NCBI GenBank assembly: GCA_034435675.1 | Contig: DAOTWP010000337.1 | Location: 1-47,365 of the forward strand | Direction of reading: 5' to 3' | DNA from: DAOTWP01 sp034435675 | GTDB lineage: Bacteria; Chloroflexota; Anaerolineae; Aggregatilineales; Phototrophicaceae | Length of the DNA: 47,365 nucleotides | Shown here: positions 43,342 through 47,365 of the stretch, in pieces | How positions within the stretch are numbered: the first letter of the stretch is position 1 | Layout: every line of letters begins with the position of its first letter | Made by a program: the position numbers and the translations under genes | The notes under the pieces: generated by a model | Seen by the model: the letters and a program-made list of their open reading frames with translations, nothing else | Told to the model about the DNA's origin: nothing | Databases searched by the model: none

Positions 43342-43393
43342 ATGTTCACCTTTATCGTGTTCGTCCGTCCTGCCTACCCTGCTCGCCGGTGTC

Positions 43394-44518
43394 TCAGGAA
43401 GCTGGTGCTGCGGCTTTGGTTTGATCCCACGCAATCGCCTGCAAGAAGTCTGCATCCAGCGAGGCAATAAAGTGCGCCAGCAGCCTTCCGGTACGCTCCA
43501 CATCGCGGATGTCCAGCGTTTCGACCGGGGAATGCATATTGCGCAGCGGAATACTCAACAGTGCTGAAGGAACGCCTTCCTGTGAGACCTGAATCGCCCA
43601 TGCGTCGGTGCCGCTGTTTGCGGCGATGACATCTTCCTGAAACTTGATTTCCTGCTTTTGCGCGGTGTCCCTGATCTTTTCGACAAGGTTAGGGTGAAAG
43701 TTCGCGCCTGTGCTGATGACCGGACCTTTGGCCATCTCGCGCGCGTCGTCGCCCTCAACGCCGGGCTGGCTGGCAAAAGTGACATCCAGCGCAACGGCGA
43801 TATCCGGTTTGATCATGTTGGCAGCCGTCAGCGCGCCGAACAAGCCGGTTTCTTCCTGCACGGTGGCAACCGCGTAGACATCCCACAGGTGCTGCATTTT
43901 GCTTAGCTCAACCAGACACGCCGTAACCGCCGCGACACAGGCGCGGTCATCCATCGCCTTGCCTGCCAGCTTCTTGTTCTGAAGTTCGACCATCGGCGCG
44001 TCCACTGTAATCAGGTCGCCGAGGCGCACAAGCTGGGTGACTTCTTCGTGCGGCAGTCCCAGATCAATCACCAGTTCGTTGAAGCCAGGATACTGCTTAC
44101 GGGACTCAGGGGTACTGAGATGTGTAGGCATGGTGGCAACCACACCGGGCAGCGGACGTTTGCCATGCACAAGTACCGGCTGTGCCAGCATCACGCGGTT
44201 ATCCACACCGCTGATTCGGTGAACGTAGATGAAACCGTCAACAATGTCACGCACCATCATGCCAATCTCGTCCATATGCGCGGCAAGCATAATCCGGCGG
44301 GAAGGCTCAACCAGGTGAGTGGCGCGCTTAATACCCACCAGACTGCCCAACTTATCCTGCTGCATTTCATCAACCAGCGGCTGCCACGCGGCGCGCAGGA
44401 TTTCGCGCAGGGGTGCTTCGTGCCCGGAGGGCGCATGTGCCTCAATCATGGATTTCAAGTGCTGTGTCAGATCAAACAAGTCAAGATCCTTTGTCACTAT
44501 TCGAGAATCGCGATTCAT
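43394..44518 (-). CDS. M42 family metallo-aminopeptidase (first copy)
   Basis: About 374 residues: LTQHLKSMIEAHAPSGHEAPL, LAAHMDEIGMMV, GKAMDDRACVAA, VATVQEETGLFGA, ALDVTFASQPG and LRNMHSPVETLD, so all metal ligands and catalytic Glu are present. The start is uncertain: ATG 44518 (MNRDSRIVTK) lies next to a GAATCGCGATTC palindrome and has no clear ribosome site. A TTG downstream, after AAAGGAT and just before FDLTQHL, would give a start closer to the usual M42 N-terminus. It is the first gene of a tandem trio. Confidence 0.9.
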   Translation of the reverse strand: MNRDSRIVTKDLDLFDLTQHLKSMIEAHAPSGHEAPLREILRAAWQPLVDEMQQDKLGSLVGIKRATHLVEPSRRIMLAAHMDEIGMMVRDIVDGFIYVHRISGVDNRVMLAQPVLVHGKRPLPGVVATMPTHLSTPESRKQYPGFNELVIDLGLPHEEVTQLVRLGDLITVDAPMVELQNKKLAGKAMDDRACVAAVTACLVELSKMQHLWDVYAVATVQEETGLFGALTAANMIKPDIAVALDVTFASQPGVEGDDAREMAKGPVISTGANFHPNLVEKIRDTAQKQEIKFQEDVIAANSGTDAWAIQVSQEGVPSALLSIPLRNMHSPVETLDIRDVERTGRLLAHFIASLDADFLQAIAWDQTKAAAPAS

Positions 44519-44553
44519 GAGTCGCGGCGTTTTGTCATGCAAGAAAACCGTCC

Positions 44554-44610
44554 GGATACGCTTTGCACGGCGGAACAGGGGCACTCGCCCCTGTCCCGAC
44601 GAGCGTATCC
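44554..44610. repeat. Nested palindrome between the M42 trio and the PT-rich gene
   Basis: Outer arms GGATACGC/GCGTATCC enclose a perfect inner hairpin ACAGGGGC-ACTC-GCCCCTGT (44575-44594). The arrangement resembles the element at 35981-36049. It lies just past the stop of the upstream gene and might act as a terminator or in mRNA processing. Confidence 0.6.
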
Positions 44611-44620
44611 TGTCAGGCTG

Positions 44621-45148
44621 CTAAGGTCCTACCGGCGGTGTCGTCTCAATAGGCGGACCGGGATCAAACGGCAGCGGTTCCGTTGTTGGCGTTTCTGTTG
44701 GTGTCGAGCTTGCCGGCGGCAGCGGTGTTGCAGTCGGCGGCGGCGTTGCCGTGGGTGGCGGTGTGTTGCTGGGCAGCACAATCGGGTTACTGGTGGCTGT
44801 CGGCGGGACAAACTGCGTGGGCGGAATAAACGCTGTCGGTGGAATAAACGCCGTCGGTTGTGAAATCGGAGTATTGAATTGAATGGGTGTTGGACCCAGC
44901 AGGCGTGTTGGGCTGGGCGCAACCCCCAGTGTTGAGGTCGGTCCAACCGTCGCCGTGCGCAAGACATCGCTGCCCAGCGGCGTGGGGCTGACACGCGGGG
45001 TTGGCTGCGCCTGTGCACTCGTGCCCCAGTCCCAGATCAGTAATCCGAAGCCAATACAATAGAACGGAACAGTGGCAACAATGATTCCCAGCAGGATGAT
45101 GCGTAGATTCCGTTTGCGGCGTTCGAGCGCTGCTTCTCTGTCGTACAT
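44621..45148 (-). CDS. Membrane-anchored Pro/Thr-rich protein
   Basis: About 175 residues. A basic N-terminus (REAALERRKRNLRI) precedes one TM helix (IILLGIIVATVPFYCIGFGLLI), and then about 130 extracellular residues of Pro/Thr-rich low complexity with repeats such as PTAFIPPTAFIPPTQFVPP and PPPTATPPPTATPLPP. No folded outer domain is seen, so it may be a wall-spanning stalk or a heavily modified surface protein. ATG 45148 has AAGGA 6 nt upstream; a TTG at 45181 is less likely. Confidence 0.7.
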   Translation of the reverse strand: MYDREAALERRKRNLRIILLGIIVATVPFYCIGFGLLIWDWGTSAQAQPTPRVSPTPLGSDVLRTATVGPTSTLGVAPSPTRLLGPTPIQFNTPISQPTAFIPPTAFIPPTQFVPPTATSNPIVLPSNTPPPTATPPPTATPLPPASSTPTETPTTEPLPFDPGPPIETTPPVGP

Positions 45149-45191
45149 GCGCCGTCCTTGTGGTTCGGTTCGGGCGTTCAAGACGGCGGAT

Positions 45192-45220
45192 ACTATACCA
45201 CACGGTTACAAAAGTTTGTA
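45192..45220 (-). promoter_or_regulatory. Candidate promoter with palindrome for the PT-rich gene
   Basis: On the minus strand TATAGT (45197-45192) is preceded at 17 nt by TACAAA, part of a perfect palindrome TACAAA-AG-TTTGTA (plus strand, 45207-45220). The -35 match is weak; the palindrome could be an operator. Confidence 0.35.
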
Positions 45221-45240
45221 TGCAGTCGCAGCAGGTGCAG

Positions 45241-45636
45241 TCAGACCGAGGTGCTGCTATGTTCTCTGGCAATCACAGCGCGTGCTTCTGCTAAAGTCTC
45301 CACAAACACCACTTTCTTCTGCGCTGCCAGCCGCCCGTAGACGCCGCTGAACACCCGCCACAGGGTGAGAAACGGGCTGTTCGCCGCGACATGTACCTGC
45401 AGCGCGGTGTGCGGATGCATGCGCGGAATCAGGTTGCGAGCATGGACAAATGCACCTGTGGGCAGCCCTTTGGTTTTGCTCCAGTCATGGATGATATCTA
45501 CCGGATGGTCAACGAGATCCATCTGATGATTGGCGGCATCCAGTTGTTCGTACAATTCTTCCCAGCGCCAGTCGCCGATGTATTCGGCACGAAAAACCGT
45601 CTTTTGCTCATTATCCCACTGCATTTGTACAGGCAT
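45241..45636 (-). CDS. Unknown protein, possibly STAS/SpoIIAA-like
   Basis: A 131-residue soluble protein. The alternating pattern (MQWDNEQKTVFRAEYIGDWRWEELY, VDIIHDWSKTKGLP, AAQKKVVFVETLAEARAVI) resembles the small alpha/beta SpoIIAA/STAS-like proteins found next to varied genes, but I cannot assign a family with certainty. ATG 45636 follows AAGGAGA with about 9 nt spacing. It lies between the elp3 gene and the PT-rich gene, each more than 50 nt away. Confidence 0.65.
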   Translation of the reverse strand: MPVQMQWDNEQKTVFRAEYIGDWRWEELYEQLDAANHQMDLVDHPVDIIHDWSKTKGLPTGAFVHARNLIPRMHPHTALQVHVAANSPFLTLWRVFSGVYGRLAAQKKVVFVETLAEARAVIAREHSSTSV

Positions 45637-45786
45637 CGTGGCTGTTCTCCTTCAGGAACGAACTGTGGCGAGTGCGATGATGATGATACTCGATGGTGAT
45701 CGCTCTTAATTACAGTATATAACTTGGAGCGCGATCTGGAATAGCCAGCGCCCTGTGGAAACTGAATTTTTTGTGAAAAGTGTGAC

Positions 45787-47365
45787 TTACAGAGGCAGGA
45801 GCTGATACAGCAAGGTGTCCTCAAAACCACGCGCCCGGTAGTAGGCGCGCGTGCCGACTGCGGAAATGACCGCCAGTCGGGCATAGCCTGCCTTGCGGGC
45901 AATCTCCGCGGCGCGTTCAATCAGCCGCGTGCCCAGCCCGGCATGCTGTGCTTTGCCCAGCGCAGCCTCGCCCAGCCCCAGCGCCTGCCCGTAAACATGC
46001 ACTTCGCGGATCATCGCCGCCTCTTCGAGTTCGGCTGTGATTGCCGCTGCGGTAGGCAGCGACAGACGCAGGAACCCGGCAATCTGGCGTTCGGGCGTGA
46101 TAAATTGCAGAAAGATTTCGCGGCTGGACTGCGTGGTGTAAACCAGTTCATCCAGCGTTAGCTGGTCAATGTGGATGTCCTGGTGGCGAATTTCGCGGGC
46201 GCGAATATCACGACTATGCAGCCCTGCGCGCGCAAGCTGCTGCTCGACGATCTGGCGGAAGTTGGTCAGATGGTTGCCGGTAACAATATCAGTGGACGGA
46301 ATATCGCGGATCACGCGCGTCAGGCGGCAGTATTCCGGCGTGCGTTTGAAGCATTCGACCAGCACATGCAGCAGTTCGTCATGCGTGTAGGGCTGCCACG
46401 AGCCATCCTGATAGCGTGCCATCAATTCGGCACTGTCGATCAGCGAACACGGGTAAATCTTGAGTTCATCTGGTTTGAAGTCGTCATCACCGAACAGGGT
46501 TTCGTAGTCTGCAATGTCCAGCGCCGGGTTGGAGCCATAAAGATTGGGCATCCAGTGCGCATGGATTTTGAAACCTGCCAGCCGCAGCAGCCGTACCGCG
46601 CGGCGTGTCGCGGCGACGGTGTGCCCGCGCCTGTTTAGGCGCAGTACCTCGTCGTTTAGGCTTTGGAAGCCAATCTGCACTTTGGTACAGCCCAGCCGCC
46701 TGACCCGCAGGACTTCCTCTACGCTGATATGATCCGGGCGGGTTTCAACGACCAGCCCGACACACCGGCAGGGCGCGTTTTCGTTTTCCCGATGCGCGGT
46801 TTCCAGTTCCTCCCAGGTGGCATATTCATCCACCGGCGAACGGGGGCGTGTACCCCTGGCGACTGCCTGCGCGACTTCGTGCGAACGGGTCATCTCCACG
46901 CGATAGATTTGCTGCACCACCTGATTATACGTCTGCGTCATTGTCGCGCCATGCAGGGTGACATTCGGTGTGCCGTGCGCGGGGTGCAGTTGTGATGTTG
47001 CATACAGCGCCTGCTGCACTTCCTCGCGCTGGTCTGTGCCCCTGCCAAAGTCATGGAGCGCGTCGAAAATGCGCTTGATGAACCAGATTTGATACGTTTC
47101 GGGGTAAAATGACCAGGTGCCGCCCAGCACGATCACCTCGATTTTGTCGGTGGGATGTCCCACGTTGTAATACGCCTGCAGGCGGGTGTAGGTCTGCAAA
47201 TAGGGGTCGAAGCCATTCTGCTCGGCACGCTGACAGCCGGGTTCATCTGCCAGATAACTCTTGGGCATGCGCACATCACTGGGGCAAAAAATGCATGTAC
47301 CGGGACACGGAAACGGTTTGGTCAGCACGGTCACGGGCGTAACGCCGGAGGCAGTCCGCACGGGC
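45787..47365 (-). CDS. elp3: Elp3-type tRNA uridine acetyltransferase/radical SAM enzyme (5' end outside window)
   Basis: The frame is open to the window edge, so the N-terminus is missing and the first visible codons are inside the gene. The radical-SAM domain shows TKPFPCPGTCIFCP (Cys ligands of the 4Fe-4S cluster), EVIVLGGTWSFYP and VVETRPDHIS. The C-terminal GNAT domain shows GKAQHAGLGTRLIERA (acetyl-CoA loop) and VGTRAYYRARGFE with the conserved Tyr. Elp3 makes the cm5U base of the tRNA wobble position; standalone bacterial forms are known from Dehalococcoides. At least 525 residues are visible. Confidence 0.95.
   Translation of the reverse strand, partial: PVRTASGVTPVTVLTKPFPCPGTCIFCPSDVRMPKSYLADEPGCQRAEQNGFDPYLQTYTRLQAYYNVGHPTDKIEVIVLGGTWSFYPETYQIWFIKRIFDALHDFGRGTDQREEVQQALYATSQLHPAHGTPNVTLHGATMTQTYNQVVQQIYRVEMTRSHEVAQAVARGTRPRSPVDEYATWEELETAHRENENAPCRCVGLVVETRPDHISVEEVLRVRRLGCTKVQIGFQSLNDEVLRLNRRGHTVAATRRAVRLLRLAGFKIHAHWMPNLYGSNPALDIADYETLFGDDDFKPDELKIYPCSLIDSAELMARYQDGSWQPYTHDELLHVLVECFKRTPEYCRLTRVIRDIPSTDIVTGNHLTNFRQIVEQQLARAGLHSRDIRAREIRHQDIHIDQLTLDELVYTTQSSREIFLQFITPERQIAGFLRLSLPTAAAITAELEEAAMIREVHVYGQALGLGEAALGKAQHAGLGTRLIERAAEIARKAGYARLAVISAVGTRAYYRARGFEDTLLYQLLPL

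Overview
The window looks like a chromosomal segment of a moderately GC-rich bacterium, most likely a Chloroflexota (Anaerolineae-type) organism. This is an inference from gene content: a bacterial Elp3, a T-box-controlled trp operon, an ARMT1-like DUF89 protein, class III cyclase/ATPase/TPR signalling proteins and proline/threonine-rich anchored proteins. There is no rRNA, tRNA, CRISPR array, IS element or prophage. Nearly all of the window is coding, with gene blocks on both strands.

Region 1 (128-10573, minus strand) is a 12-gene tryptophan operon. It is preceded by a sigma-70-type promoter, a dyad symmetry over the -35 box, and a T-box leader whose specifier codon reads UGG (Trp) and which ends in a terminator 31 nt before trpE. 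The order of transcription is trpE, a histidine-phosphatase-like gene with RHG changed to RPG, trpG, trpD, trpC, trpF, NUDIX hydrolase, GNAT acetyltransferase, trpB, a GT-A-like gene, a second histidine phosphatase, trpA. Five non-trp genes are therefore threaded through the pathway.

Region 2 (10674-17084, plus) holds polX, an SH3b membrane protein, ligA, an rlmI-type methyltransferase and a small DUF2630-like gene. Region 3 (17149-19368, minus) holds an ARMT1/DUF89-like protein coupled to a tyrosine-recombinase homologue that has lost its catalytic residues. Region 4 (19662-24331, plus) holds an M50 membrane protease, an HD protein, a TyrA-like dehydrogenase, a nucleotide-sugar dehydrogenase and a winged-helix-like protein.

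Region 5 (24386-28581, plus) is an FbpABC-type iron transporter operon with a long structured leader. The permease ORF carries an N-terminal stretch that looks like the start of a histidine phosphatase. Region 6 (28611-32636, minus) holds a PQQ-type sugar dehydrogenase coupled to an unknown protein, then a three-gene redox cassette. The cassette is a 44-residue single-TM protein, a NorC-like dihaem cytochrome c, and a 12-TM NorB/CcoN-like protein that appears to have lost the haem and copper ligands. This cassette is the best candidate here for an undescribed system.

Region 7 (32720-41021) holds a Trm112-like gene behind an 11-bp tandem repeat, an NB-ARC/TPR ATPase with an acidic linker, and, on the minus strand, a sensor histidine kinase followed by a cyclase-ATPase-TPR protein. 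Region 8 (41171-47365, minus) holds three tandem M42 metallo-aminopeptidases, a proline/threonine-rich membrane protein, a small unknown protein and a 5'-truncated Elp3. Several intergenic spacers carry GC-rich nested palindromes.

All family assignments come from reading motifs and recalled alignments; no database search was run.
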